Assembly: GCA_009886815.1 (NCBI GenBank)
Contig: QXYP01000189.1
Coordinates: forward strand, 1 to 18,631
DNA from: Halieaceae bacterium
GTDB lineage: Bacteria; Pseudomonadota; Gammaproteobacteria; Pseudomonadales; Halieaceae
Direction: 5' to 3'
Length of the DNA stretch: 18,631 bases
Each line of letters begins with the position of its first letter. The first letter of the stretch is position 1. This document shows positions 1 to 6,763 of this stretch, piece after piece. A program made the translations under genes and the position numbers. Under the pieces are notes generated by a model. The model worked only from the letters and a program-made list of their open reading frames with translations, was not told where the DNA came from and did no database searches.

Positions 1-8
1 CTCCACCA
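1..8 (+). tRNA. Possible 3' end of a tRNA gene (CCA end)
   Basis: The window opens with CTCCACCA, which fits the last acceptor-stem bases, discriminator A and encoded CCA of a tRNA. The ending resembles that of pseudomonad-type tRNA-Tyr, but eight bases cannot identify it. Context is the main support: a rho-independent terminator follows within 60 bases and a P4-like integrase begins about 155 bases on, the usual layout of an island integrated into a tRNA 3' end. The rest of the gene is outside the window. Confidence 0.35.
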
Positions 9-41
9 AATTAAAATCTCGTGGCGTCCAGCTACATCTCT

Positions 42-67
42 AAAGCCCAGTATCTACGGGGCTTTTT
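42..67 (+). terminator. Rho-independent terminator after the putative tRNA
   Basis: Stem AAAGCCC (42-48) pairs perfectly with GGGCTTT (59-65) around a 10-base loop, and the T-run continues to 67. It would end the transcript arriving from the left (the tRNA) before the integrase gene. Confidence 0.65.
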
Positions 68-123
68 ATACTTCAATGATCCGACTAAATCCAATGCTGT
101 CTCGTGACATCTGAGGGCATAAT

Positions 124-161
124 TGGGGGCATATCCAATTAAACTCATGAAAATGCCCCCA
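124..161. promoter_or_regulatory. Inverted and direct repeats in the integrase leader
   Basis: TGGGGGCAT (124-132) and ATGCCCCCA (153-161) form a perfect 9-bp inverted repeat with a 20-bp spacer. The right arm ends one base before the integrase ATG. The GGGCATA core also occurs just upstream, as GAGGGCATA. Such repeats in front of P4-type integrase genes are plausible integrase arm sites or autoregulatory sites; that role is inference. As RNA, the hairpin could mask the integrase start. Confidence 0.4.
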
Positions 162-162
162 C

Positions 163-630
163 ATGTCGCTCACCATCGTTACCATTAATCACGCCAAGCC
201 CAAGGGCAAGACTTACCGGCTCTACGACGAGAAAGGACTCTACCTCGAGGTCACCAAAGCGGGTGGCAAACTCTGGCGATTGAAGTATCGATTCGGTGGA
301 AAAGAGAAACGGCTCGCCATCGGCCCCTCCCCCGAAATCTCATTGAAGGATGCGCGTGCTGCTCGCGATGCAGCGAGAGCACAACTCGCCGCAGGCACTG
401 ATCCCAGCGATTACAAAAAGCTTATGAAGGCGACGGCGCTATCGGATAGCACCAATACCTTTGAAGCGATTGCTCGGGAGTGGCATAGCGGACAGGGTCG
501 TGTTTGGAGTCCCATACACACAAAAAATGTGAGTGATCGATTATCCCGAAACGTGTTCTCTTACCTAGGTAATAAAACGATTACCCACATTATCGAGTGT
601 TCCCTGTGCCGTGTAATCGTATCGTCCTGA
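163..630 (+). pseudogene. Truncated P4-like tyrosine integrase (DUF4102 N-terminal domain)
   Basis: The first ~90 residues are a typical DUF4102 arm-binding domain: an opening followed by HAKPKGKTYRLYDEKGLYLEV, then KLWRLKYRFGGKEKRLAIG and a SLKDARAARDAA helix. A short core-binding segment follows (TFEAIAREWH...RLSRNVFSYLGNKTITHI). Family members are about 400 residues with a C-terminal catalytic domain carrying the R-H-R-Y residues. Here homology stops near residue 141 (~585) and the frame runs out 14 residues later, so the whole catalytic domain is missing and the protein cannot recombine DNA. The loss point lies against the left end of the duplicated promoter block (about 599), so one rearrangement may have made both. 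Position beside a putative tRNA end marks it as the island's integrase remnant. The ATG at 163 is the only start that fits the family N-terminus. Confidence 0.88.
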
Positions 631-650
631 AACATTGAGCGAGCAGCCAT
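599..650 (-). pseudogene. Remnant of a sulfatase gene 5' end
   Basis: Read on the minus strand from ATG at 650, the codons give MAARSMFQDDTI, against MAARSILQDDTI at the start of the intact sulfatase at 9292. After about 12-16 codons the similarity ends and the frame continues into the antisense of the integrase remnant. It is therefore a leftover start, not a gene. Conservation of both the start codon and the first residues supports 9292 as the original sulfatase start. Confidence 0.75.
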
Positions 651-696
651 ATTGATCTTTTAGTTTGGGTGTAGCCGTGGCCAACGGTAATTTAAT

Positions 697-714
697 ATTT
701 GACATAATGCAAGT
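697..714. promoter_or_regulatory. Putative TetR operator O1 of the lipocalin operon
   Basis: ATTTG-N8-CAAGT is a palindrome with one mismatch. It overlaps a consensus -35 (TTGACA, 699-704). The equivalent site in the second copy of the block is perfect (ACTTG-N8-CAAGT at 9228-9245). Binding by the local TetR is inferred from the shared motif. Confidence 0.55.
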
Positions 715-730
715 TATTTTTGATTATACT
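699..730 (+). promoter_or_regulatory. Candidate promoter of the lipocalin-VOC-GST operon
   Basis: TTGACA (699-704) is followed by TATACT (725-730) at 20 bp, or GATTAT (722-727) at 17 bp. Both TTGACA and TATACT, with the same 20-bp spacing, are kept in the second copy of the block (minus strand, 9243-9238 and 9217-9212), while most of the spacer has changed. Operators O1 and O2 overlap the two boxes, which suggests repression. Confidence 0.55.
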
Positions 731-747
731 TGTTATATGCTAGTTTA
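725..747. promoter_or_regulatory. Putative TetR operator O2 of the lipocalin operon
   Basis: TATACTTG-N7-CTAGTTTA: the left arm is identical to that of the tetR operator at 5765-5772 and the right arm is a 6/8 match to its reverse complement. The same pair of arms occurs inverted at 9195-9217. It covers the probable -10 region. Confidence 0.6.
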
Positions 748-780
748 TTTCACCCAAAGAGTACTCGAAAAATCCCAGAA

Positions 781-1263
781 ATGAACGAAGAAACAAGACA
801 ATTTGTCGGCACCTGGGAACTCCTAGAATGGAGCGTAGTGAACGTAAGCTCAGGAAAGAAGCGTCACGCCTACGCCGGAAATGCTGTCGGCCACATTATG
901 TATACCGCCGATGGCTGGGTATCAGCCACATTGATGGAAACAGGACGCAAAGCCGTTTCAGATGACCGTAGTGCCATTCAGGCACTTAAACGCAGCATAC
1001 TCGAGCATCCCGCTGGACCATTGGATAGCGACCAAATGGACTTGATGAGACAGTTCTACCTGGCATGCACAGGTTATGTCGCCTACTGCGGCCCCTTTGA
1101 TGTTGCTGATGGTGAGGTGCACCATCGGGTTCGTGAAGCGCTCATGCCACAAATGATTGATACCACCCTTACTCGCAAGTATCAGTTTGTAGAAGATAGA
1201 CTCACCTTAACTGCGACTACGCGGGATATACAGGATCAACTGATATGGCGGCGCCATGACTGA
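781..1263 (+). CDS. Lipocalin-like domain protein
   Basis: A 160-residue protein that fits the lipocalin-like family (PF13924 type): GTWELLEWSVV near the N-terminus, GHIMYTADGWVSATLM at 38-52, YCGPFDV around 102-108, HHRVREALMPQ at 114-124, and the closing RKYQFVEDRLTLTA...LIWRR. These form the strand pattern of a small ligand-binding barrel. No signal peptide is visible, so it is probably cytosolic. Family members often sit in catabolic clusters; none of the sequence points to one ligand. I take ATG 781, which the duplicated block also preserves; the frame is open further upstream, but a start there would lie inside the operator. The Shine-Dalgarno is weak. Its stop overlaps the next gene's start by 8 bp, so translation is probably coupled. 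Confidence 0.8.
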   Translation: MNEETRQFVGTWELLEWSVVNVSSGKKRHAYAGNAVGHIMYTADGWVSATLMETGRKAVSDDRSAIQALKRSILEHPAGPLDSDQMDLMRQFYLACTGYVAYCGPFDVADGEVHHRVREALMPQMIDTTLTRKYQFVEDRLTLTATTRDIQDQLIWRRHD

Positions 1264-2401
1264 TTTTTATAACGACTTAAACTACCCAGGCTCTGAACTC
1301 CACTCGCAGCAAGCGCGCGAAAAAATCGGCCGCATTTCAATTAACAAGGCTGAGCCTATAGTTAAGGCCAGCGATATAGCGTACATACTATTTAACAAAA
1401 CCGACCTGCAGTTACAAAAGGCGTTCCTTGTCGATTTCGGTTTTCAGGTAGCACAAGAGACACCTGACGCGCTCTATATGCGCGGCACAGGCGCCCTGCC
1501 TTATTTTTACGTTGCGCATAAAAATGGCAAGCTCAACGGTTTTTTCGGCGCAGGTTATAGCGTCAACAGCGAAGCAGAACTGCATCGCGTTAGCGAAATT
1601 TGTGCGCAGCCCATCAGCGGCATTGATGGACCCGGCGGTGGCCAAAGAGTTCGCCTGCACGATCCGGACGGCTTCATTGTAGATTTGGTTTGGGGCCGCG
1701 AGCGGGTCGACGAATTGCCGCAGCGCCAACGTCCTGCCGTTAACACGCCCACGGAGAAAGTCCGGGTCAACACGGGGATTAGAACAAAGACTGGGCCTTC
1801 CCCGGTACATCGCCTGGGCCACTATGTACTGTCGGTGTCCAACTTCGAAGAATCTATCCAGTGGTATATGCGCCATCTCGGCATTATCCCAACAGATGTG
1901 CAGTGCCTGGAAGATGGCACACCCGCGCTGGCGTTCAATCGCCTGGACAAGGGTGCCACACCGGCTGATCACCACACTGTTGTCTTAGTGCAGAATGCGG
2001 CCGCAGAATACATGCACAGCGCATACGAAACACTGGACATCGACAGCATTGGCCAGGGGCAGCAACACCTGAAGCTCAACGGCTGGAACCATTTTTGGGG
2101 TATCGGTCGGCATATTCTCGGCAGTCAGGTGTTTGACTACTGGCTTGACCCTACCGGTGATGAGCTGGAGCACTACGCGGACGGCGATGTGTTCGACGCC
2201 GAATTCGAAACGCGTTACCACCCACTTGATATGGGTAGTCTGTGGGCCTGGGGCGATGATGTACCGCCTGCCATGCGTCCGCACTTTAGCCTGAAACGTA
2301 TGATCGCGGCTTTTCGCGCTATTAAGTCAGGGAAGATCGAACCGAAAACACTAGGCATGCTGAAGAAAGCAATGGAACTCCCTGCTCGCCCCTGGTTTTA
2401 G
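1256..2401 (+). CDS. Two-domain VOC-family extradiol dioxygenase-like protein
   Basis: A 381-residue protein with two VOC (glyoxalase/bleomycin-resistance fold) modules, about 37-147 and 187-310, the layout of type I extradiol ring-cleavage dioxygenases such as 2,3-dihydroxybiphenyl dioxygenase. Only the C-terminal module carries the expected Fe(II) triad: H189 (RLGHYVLSV), H254 (YMHSAYETLDID) and E305 (DPTGDELEHY). The HFWGIGRHILGSQVFDYW stretch is typical of this group. Residues 311-381 form an extra tail. The likely role is to cleave a catechol between or next to its hydroxyls; the substrate is unknown. It lies second in the operon, overlapping the lipocalin-like gene by 8 bp, and is followed 16 bp later by a GST with a strong AGGAGG between. 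The partner gene product in ring oxidation may be the flavin monooxygenase at 6764-8479, which appears to share its regulator. Confidence 0.82.
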   Translation: MTDFYNDLNYPGSELHSQQAREKIGRISINKAEPIVKASDIAYILFNKTDLQLQKAFLVDFGFQVAQETPDALYMRGTGALPYFYVAHKNGKLNGFFGAGYSVNSEAELHRVSEICAQPISGIDGPGGGQRVRLHDPDGFIVDLVWGRERVDELPQRQRPAVNTPTEKVRVNTGIRTKTGPSPVHRLGHYVLSVSNFEESIQWYMRHLGIIPTDVQCLEDGTPALAFNRLDKGATPADHHTVVLVQNAAAEYMHSAYETLDIDSIGQGQQHLKLNGWNHFWGIGRHILGSQVFDYWLDPTGDELEHYADGDVFDAEFETRYHPLDMGSLWAWGDDVPPAMRPHFSLKRMIAAFRAIKSGKIEPKTLGMLKKAMELPARPWF

Positions 2402-2417
2402 GAGGATGTAAAAAACA

Positions 2418-3287
2418 ATGGTGCAATTGCTGGAATCGGACATAGAAACCAAAGAGGTTCTAAAGTGGCGAGGTGTTCACCTGATTCATTTCCAGGGCTC
2501 CGCCTGCTCGCAGAAAACGCGTATTTTTTTGAACCTCAAGGGTATCGACTGGGCGCCGCGTCCGCTGAACCTGGCAACACAGGAAAACTTTAAACCCTGG
2601 TTTCTGGGCATCAATCCACGCGGTCTGGTGCCAGTGTTAGTACATGACGGTGTTGTGCACATTGAGAGCAACGACATTTTGCAGTACCTGGACGAGAGTT
2701 TTCCCGAGCCAAACTTGATTCCCGCAGCTTTGCGCGACGAGATAATTGCCAGCCTGCAAGAAGAAGACAATCTGCACCTGGATTTACGCGCACTGACGAT
2801 GCGCTTTGTCGTACCAAAATTTCTGGCACAGAAGAAGCCCCAATCGCTGGCGGCAATGGAAAGCAAGGCGGGCACCATCAAAGGGCAACAAGATACACAA
2901 AAAGCAATCGAGCTCAATTTCTGGCACGACTACGCAAAGCAAGGAATTACTGATACCGGCGCCCGGGAAAGTGCCAGAAAGTTTCATGCTGTTTACCAAA
3001 GGTTTGAGCAACAGCTGGCCAGCCAGCCTTACCTGTGCGGTTCTGAAATAACCTTGCTGGACATCGCATGGTTTATTTACACACACAGGCTAAAGGAAGC
3101 TGGCTATCCGTTTGCACAGCAGCATCCGCGAGTCACCACATGGTATCAGGGTTTACTGGCTAAACCGGAGTTCGCCAACGAAGTGCAATCACCGCCGCCA
3201 CTAAAGCTAATAACCGCAGCGCTGCATCTGAAGCAGCGCCTGAAAAAAGAGACTCTGTGTGACGTTGCTGGCTTCGAACCAAAATGA
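2418..3287 (+). CDS. Glutathione S-transferase family protein
   Basis: A 289-residue GST. The N-terminal thioredoxin-fold domain (~20-95) has the motif GSACSQK at 27-33, with candidate catalytic Ser28 or Cys30, the cis-proline in GLVPVLV (P72) and the gamma-glutamyl-binding ES pair in HIESNDILQYL (83-84). The helical C-terminal domain follows, with the GST N-capping region near PYLCGSEITLLDIAWF. It is longer than most soluble GSTs (about 200-230), mainly from a charged insertion around 115-165. AGGAGG at 2400-2405 serves as ribosome site. In aromatic clusters GSTs isomerise ring-cleavage products, remove halogens or split ethers; which applies here cannot be read from sequence. It is third in the TetR-linked operon and is followed 3 bp later by a second GST. 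Confidence 0.85.
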   Translation: MVQLLESDIETKEVLKWRGVHLIHFQGSACSQKTRIFLNLKGIDWAPRPLNLATQENFKPWFLGINPRGLVPVLVHDGVVHIESNDILQYLDESFPEPNLIPAALRDEIIASLQEEDNLHLDLRALTMRFVVPKFLAQKKPQSLAAMESKAGTIKGQQDTQKAIELNFWHDYAKQGITDTGARESARKFHAVYQRFEQQLASQPYLCGSEITLLDIAWFIYTHRLKEAGYPFAQQHPRVTTWYQGLLAKPEFANEVQSPPPLKLITAALHLKQRLKKETLCDVAGFEPK

Positions 3288-3290
3288 AGG

Positions 3291-4325
3291 ATGCTGAGAA
3301 CTGAAATGATTCCAATGATTTTTTCATCGACCCTACTGGTCGGACTTGTGAGCTGGTTTCTCTGGGAAAAGAGTCACCGAAAAACCCGTGATATGCCCGC
3401 CGGTCTTCATAAGGATATTTCTCTGCCTTTTACGCAGGAATATGAGCTCTACCACAACAACCTTTCACTGTGCTCCAAAAAAGTGCGTGCCTGTATGGCG
3501 GAGCTGGACATTGACTATAAGTCCCACCCTATTGAGCTGATTGAAACTGGCAGCTACGAGAATATTGGCCGGGACTACCTGGCAGTCAACCCGGGCGGGC
3601 TGGTGCCCACACTTGTTCACAATGGTCACCCCGTCTACGAATCACATGCGATCATCGCCTATTTAGCCAAACTAAAAGAGGGGGCTGGCGGCAATACCCT
3701 GGTTCCAGCCGATGAAGCAGATAGGGCAGCAATGCAAACCTGGATAGATAAGGCCTCCCTCACCGGTGATGACCCAACCACTAACATCAAACGCAGTGCA
3801 GCAAACTGCGCCGGTTTATTAACGACACCGTTGATGGTCTCCGCTCTGCAAGACATCCCGCTACGACTCATTTTTGAAGGACTGCTGTTCCACAGGATTC
3901 GATCTCGTGCGGCCATTTTCATGATAATGAAACTCAGAGGTTTGAGTGGCTTCACCAAAATAAAGCCACTCATGAACGCACTCGGAGAGGCACGCAATAA
4001 TATGGAATTGCATTTGGACGCGCTGGATGAACATCTCCTGGGTAATGGACCCCATATTATCGGCAACCAACTCACGCTCGCCGATATCAGTTGGCTGGTC
4101 ATCTTGGAACGATTGGTGGAAGCCGATTGGATGGAGTTTTTCCTGCGCGGCGACCAACGTCCCAACGTCCAACGTTACTGGCAATATCTTCAGCAAACCC
4201 AGGGGTATAAGATTGGTATCCTGGAATTTCAGTCAACGGTGATGGATGCCGCCATACAGAGGCTTAAATCCCACAAGCGAAATAATCCAGCGTTTACAGC
4301 GTCTCTCGAAGGACAAAGACAATAG
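3291..4325 (+). CDS. Membrane-anchored glutathione S-transferase
   Basis: A 344-residue GST with an N-terminal hydrophobic segment at about 8-25 (MIFSSTLLVGLVSWFLW), followed by basic residues, which predicts a single anchor with the enzyme on the cytoplasmic side. The thioredoxin-fold domain starts at YELYHNNLSLCSKK (51-64; S59 and C61 are candidate active residues), with cis-Pro106 in GGLVPTLV and E117-S118 in YESHAIIAYL. The C-terminal helical domain ends with the ADISWLVILERL region. Membrane anchoring is unusual for bacterial GSTs and suggests a hydrophobic substrate or partner. ATG 3291 follows the upstream stop by 3 bp; GAAGG lies too close to it, so ATG 3306 or 3315 are alternative starts that would retain the hydrophobic segment. 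It is the last gene of the operon; I see no clear terminator after it. Confidence 0.82.
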   Translation: MLRTEMIPMIFSSTLLVGLVSWFLWEKSHRKTRDMPAGLHKDISLPFTQEYELYHNNLSLCSKKVRACMAELDIDYKSHPIELIETGSYENIGRDYLAVNPGGLVPTLVHNGHPVYESHAIIAYLAKLKEGAGGNTLVPADEADRAAMQTWIDKASLTGDDPTTNIKRSAANCAGLLTTPLMVSALQDIPLRLIFEGLLFHRIRSRAAIFMIMKLRGLSGFTKIKPLMNALGEARNNMELHLDALDEHLLGNGPHIIGNQLTLADISWLVILERLVEADWMEFFLRGDQRPNVQRYWQYLQQTQGYKIGILEFQSTVMDAAIQRLKSHKRNNPAFTASLEGQRQ

Positions 4326-4589
4326 AAAATAACGTACCCGAATCAATACGCCGTAGCACAGGAAAAAAATAGGTTTGAACTTCAATTTCAATAGCCTTGA
4401 ATACTTCGCCCTAGTCAAATTCACGCTCAACTATTTTTTATAGACTCCCCGCCGCCCGGCTGTGGTACACCAGCGCTTTTGGTAACTTAATTGTAGTCAT
4501 CCCGTCATAAACCTCTAGCGCACGTTCGCAGTCATTTGTTCCTGTCATTATCTAAGCAAACATCAGTCCAGCTCTTGTGGAATAACGGC

Positions 4590-5324
4590 TCAGTTATTCG
4601 AGGCAATGCTATCGTTCGAGGCAATCGAGTTGCCTAGTGCGGCATAGCGCCGCTTGGTTTCTTCACTCCACCCATCGATTTCATCTTTGGGGGTTCCATA
4701 GGCAAGCCCGCGTTCAACAGCAGGACGCGCTCTGACCCTTCCCACCCAGGCAACTACGTTGGCGTGGCCGGAAATATCAACCTTGCTCCATTTCCAACCG
4801 CGAACCCAAGGGTAACAAGCGATATCAGCGACTGTGAACGTCTCTCCACAAATGTAGTCCCGCCCTCCTAGTTGTTTATCCAGCACGCGAAGCAAGCGCT
4901 GGGCCTCCGTGCTGAAACGCTCTAGAGGGTGCACCTTCTGTTCTGCCGGAATATCGTCCATATAGCGGGTATAGGAAAGCTTGTTGCCGAAGCTGGGTCC
5001 AAGACCGGCTGCCTGCCAGAACAGCCACTGGATAACTTCCCAGCGGGATTCATCTGAGGGTAGCAGGAACGTCGGGTATTTCTCTGCGAGGTACAGCAGG
5101 ATAGCGCAGCTCTCCATCAGCTTGCTGTCCCCGTCAACGAGACCAGGTATCTTCTGGTTAGGGTTGATCGCAGTGAATGCTTCGGAAAACTGCTCGCGAT
5201 TCATCAAGTTCACATGTCGAACGTCAACCGGAGGTAAAGCGACACCGGCCTCCTTTAACTCTTCCAACATGATGCTGACCTTCCAGCCATTGGGTGTACC
5301 CCAAGTCCATAATTCCATTGCCAT
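4590..5324 (-). CDS. Glutathione S-transferase, YfcG/YghU-like
   Basis: About 244 residues on the minus strand, converging on the upstream operon. The opening MELWTWGTPNGWKVSIMLEEL matches the YfcG/YghU (nu-class) pattern, where the TPNGxK region binds glutathione or glutathione disulfide; INPNQKIPGLV holds the cis-proline and MESCAILLYLAEKYP the ES-type binding pair. The C-terminal domain includes DYICGETFTVADIACYPWVRGW. Such enzymes act as disulfide-bond oxidoreductases or GSH-dependent reductases. Starts at ATG 5324, ATG 5318 or TTG 5327 are possible; ATG 5318 gives the usual family N-terminus. The tail carries a small duplication, SIASN twice. It is transcribed away from a broken lysR remnant, so it may have been the target of that regulator. 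I see no ACTTG-type operator upstream, so it may lie outside the TetR regulon. Confidence 0.85.
   Translation of the reverse strand: MAMELWTWGTPNGWKVSIMLEELKEAGVALPPVDVRHVNLMNREQFSEAFTAINPNQKIPGLVDGDSKLMESCAILLYLAEKYPTFLLPSDESRWEVIQWLFWQAAGLGPSFGNKLSYTRYMDDIPAEQKVHPLERFSTEAQRLLRVLDKQLGGRDYICGETFTVADIACYPWVRGWKWSKVDISGHANVVAWVGRVRARPAVERGLAYGTPKDEIDGWSEETKRRYAALGNSIASNDSIASNN
4597..4625. repeat. Short tandem repeat in the GST 3' end
   Basis: TTCGAGGCAAT occurs at 4597-4607 and 4615-4625, a period of 18 bp in the last codons of the minus-strand GST. It adds a second SIASN unit to the C-terminus without changing frame, and looks like slippage. Confidence 0.6.
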
Positions 5325-5350
5325 CAATCTTTGCCTATCAAGTTTCTAGA

Positions 5351-5368
5351 ATTGGAGCTCACTCCAAT
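5351..5368. promoter_or_regulatory. Palindrome upstream of the minus-strand GST
   Basis: ATTGGAG-CTCA-CTCCAAT is a perfect 7-bp inverted repeat 27 bp upstream of the GST ATG. It lies in the space between the GST and the lysR remnant, where a LysR-type activator would normally bind, but it could also be an mRNA hairpin in the GST leader. The role is inferred from position only. Confidence 0.4.
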
Positions 5369-5389
5369 CCTGCTAATTTGCTAATATGG

Positions 5390-5417
5390 ACAGTGTTTAC
5401 ACGACGGTAGACACTGT
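5390..5417. promoter_or_regulatory. 28-bp inverted repeat between GST and lysR remnant
   Basis: ACAGTGTTTAC (5390-5400) and GTAGACACTGT (5407-5417) are inverted copies with one mismatch in 11 and a 6-bp spacer. Size and symmetry suit a dimeric repressor operator of TetR or similar type, but the sequence differs completely from the ACTTG-type sites elsewhere in the window, so a different regulator is implied. A T-run follows on the plus strand, so a hairpin terminator is an alternative. Confidence 0.45.
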
Positions 5418-5441
5418 TTTTGCTACAACCCTATCGCAAAA

Positions 5442-5690
5442 TCTTTTTGCATTACCCGAGAAGGAAGTATCACCGGGGCGAGAAGGCAGCCGGAGCTGCC
5501 AAACTCTAGCGTCAGCCTGAGACTCCGCTAGCTTGAAGAGCAACTGGGCGTCCGCCTTATCCAGCGCACTACACGCGCGCTCAAACTCACTAAACAAGGC
5601 AAGCTGCTATACCAGCACTGCCAGAAAATACTGACTGCCGGTGATGCGTCCACGCGGATGATGCAGGGCTTGCAGGATGGTGATGATTAG
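5442..5690 (+). pseudogene. Decayed LysR-type regulator (HTH remnant)
   Basis: Reading the plus strand in the frame that ends at TAG 5688, residues run REGSITGARRQPELPNSS then VSLRLR, a TAG stop (5529-5531), and LEEQLGVRLIQRTTRALKL followed by TKQGKLLYQHCQKIL. This is the winged-helix core of a LysR regulator, in which GSF/GSI, the SxVSRxIxxLEExLGVRLxxRTTR block and the TxxG wing are the hallmarks. An in-frame stop interrupts it, no start codon can be traced upstream, and everything after about 65 HTH residues, including the whole effector domain (another ~220 residues), is gone. It stands divergently to the GST at 4590-5324, the normal layout for a LysR regulator and its target, so that GST has probably lost its original regulator. 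Confidence 0.75.
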
Positions 5691-5764
5691 CTTTTACTCG
5701 GACCCGAATGGCACTTATTTAAGCTTAAGCAATTGAAAAATTTCGATAAAAATTAGTATTTAAC

Positions 5765-5788
5765 TATACTTGCTTTATGTCAAGTATA
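5765..5788. promoter_or_regulatory. Putative autoregulatory operator of tetR
   Basis: TATACTTG (5765-5772) and CAAGTATA (5781-5788) are perfect 8-bp inverted copies with an 8-bp spacer, 82 bp upstream of the tetR start. The right arm runs into TATAAT (5785-5790), a perfect -10 hexamer. TetR-family proteins commonly bind such a palindrome over their own promoter. The same core recurs upstream of the lipocalin operon and in the sulfatase/VOC divergent region, which is the basis for linking all three to this regulator. Confidence 0.65.
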
Positions 5789-5870
5789 ATGTTCTGACTT
5801 CCTTCGGCGTGACAGTAAAAGCCAGCTGTCATGGCGCACAAGTTTTTCGCAACCAATATGCAGGTATTCG

Positions 5871-6575
5871 ATGGCACAGAAACCAACCAAAACTAGGGCT
5901 AGCGCGAAGGCCCAGATAGAGTCGAAGATCAAAGCCGCGGCCAGGCCCCGCCAGCGCGCTGTTCAGGAACGCGCAGAAATCACTATTGAGAAAATCCGCG
6001 TGGCCGCGATACGACTTTTTGCCGAGCGGGGATACGATGGCACAAGCATCCGAGAAGTAGAAAATGTTGCCGGTGTAAACCGAGGCCTGGTCAATTACCA
6101 CTTCGACAATAAAGAGGCACTCTGGAAGGCTGCGCTAGACCAAGTGTTTGGCCTACTTGAAACTCACACAAAGGATCGTGCAGAGCTCTATAGGGACTTG
6201 CCTCCGAAAGAGAGAATTGCGTATGTCATACGCAGTCAGGTGCGTTTTAATGCCGCACATCCTGAGCTCAATCAGTTGATGATGCAGGAGGCTAAGAGCG
6301 ATACGCCCCGTTTACACTATATCGTTGACACCTACGTTCGTCCGATAATGGAATGGCTGCAACACACTGCGATGGAAGCGCTGCCAATAGAACAAGACGA
6401 ATTTCTCTATTGGTATTACATGTTTCTGGGCAGCAGTACGACTGTTTACAGTATGGCACCTGAATCCAAGCTACTGTTCGGAGTAGACGTGATGGAAGAA
6501 AAGATGATTGATCGACATGTTGCCCTCACGACGGAATTTCTGTTGACCCGAATTGGCGGCGAGACTGCAAAGTAG
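5871..6575 (+). CDS. TetR/AcrR-family transcriptional regulator
   Basis: A 234-residue regulator. After a basic N-terminal arm of about 35 residues (KTRASAKAQIESKIKAAARP), the TetR DNA-binding domain spans about 38-90: KIRVAAIRLFAERGYDGTSI is helix 1 into helix 2, REVENVAGVNRGLVNYHF the helix-turn-helix with the usual YHF, and DNKEALWKAAL helix 4. The rest is a helical ligand-binding/dimerisation domain with no recognisable ligand signature. ATG 5871 has CAGG six bases upstream. A perfect palindrome sits over the likely promoter, and variants of it sit in front of two other transcription units here, so this protein probably represses itself and the cluster until a pathway substrate or intermediate binds. 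Its gene lies alone between the two catabolic operons, converging on the monooxygenase gene. Confidence 0.9.
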   Translation: MAQKPTKTRASAKAQIESKIKAAARPRQRAVQERAEITIEKIRVAAIRLFAERGYDGTSIREVENVAGVNRGLVNYHFDNKEALWKAALDQVFGLLETHTKDRAELYRDLPPKERIAYVIRSQVRFNAAHPELNQLMMQEAKSDTPRLHYIVDTYVRPIMEWLQHTAMEALPIEQDEFLYWYYMFLGSSTTVYSMAPESKLLFGVDVMEEKMIDRHVALTTEFLLTRIGGETAK

Positions 6576-6619
6576 TGTTCAGCTCGGCCGCGCAATTCCA
6601 GGGCCGCAATTCTGGGACC

Positions 6620-6659
6620 GATTTATTCTAGCTAAAGGAGAGGTAGCTAGAAATAAATC
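6620..6659. terminator. Long hairpin between convergent genes
   Basis: GATTTATTCTAGCTA (6620-6634) pairs with TAGCTAGAAATAAATC (6644-6659) around a 9-base loop, with one bulged A. It lies between the convergent tetR and monooxygenase genes, so it may work as a bidirectional transcript end, although no clear U-run follows on either strand. The rest of 6576-6763 shows nothing else. Confidence 0.45.
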
Positions 6660-6763
6660 TGACCAGATTGTTCTTGTTGCTTATGTTCATCAGGTTGAAT
6701 TTCGCTGATCTGGCGGCGTTACCTTTTCAGTACCCAGGGAAGGCTTACAGGGTTTCTCATTCC

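Larger units (their letters stand above)
599..791 (+). repeat. Duplicated divergent-promoter block, copy A
   Basis: This 193-bp stretch aligns without gaps to the minus strand of 9343-9151; I count about 157 identical positions (81%), with perfect runs of 17-18 bp. It contains, in order, the antisense first codons of a sulfatase gene, a palindrome-rich promoter region and the first codons (ATGAACGAAGA) of the gene to the right. Similarity fades at both ends. The left end abuts the broken integrase; the right end runs into the lipocalin-like gene. Confidence 0.9.

Noticed and set aside
1412..1975. 187-codon minus-strand frame inside the two-domain VOC gene.
   Set aside because: Opposite strand of a gene with clear family motifs; no features of its own.
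4326..4589. Gap between the second GST and the third GST, searched for a small RNA, terminator or gene.
   Set aside because: AT-rich and without a stable hairpin or a frame with a plausible start and product.
5397..5597. 66-codon minus-strand frame with an EFERACSALDKADAQL stretch that faintly recalls exonuclease VII small subunit.
   Set aside because: It is the complement of the lysR remnant, whose plus-strand frame gives a far better family match; length and context do not fit XseB.
5831..5896. Short frame from ATG 5831 overlapping the tetR start.
   Set aside because: Out of frame with tetR, no clear ribosome site and no recognisable product; could be an upstream frame but nothing supports it.
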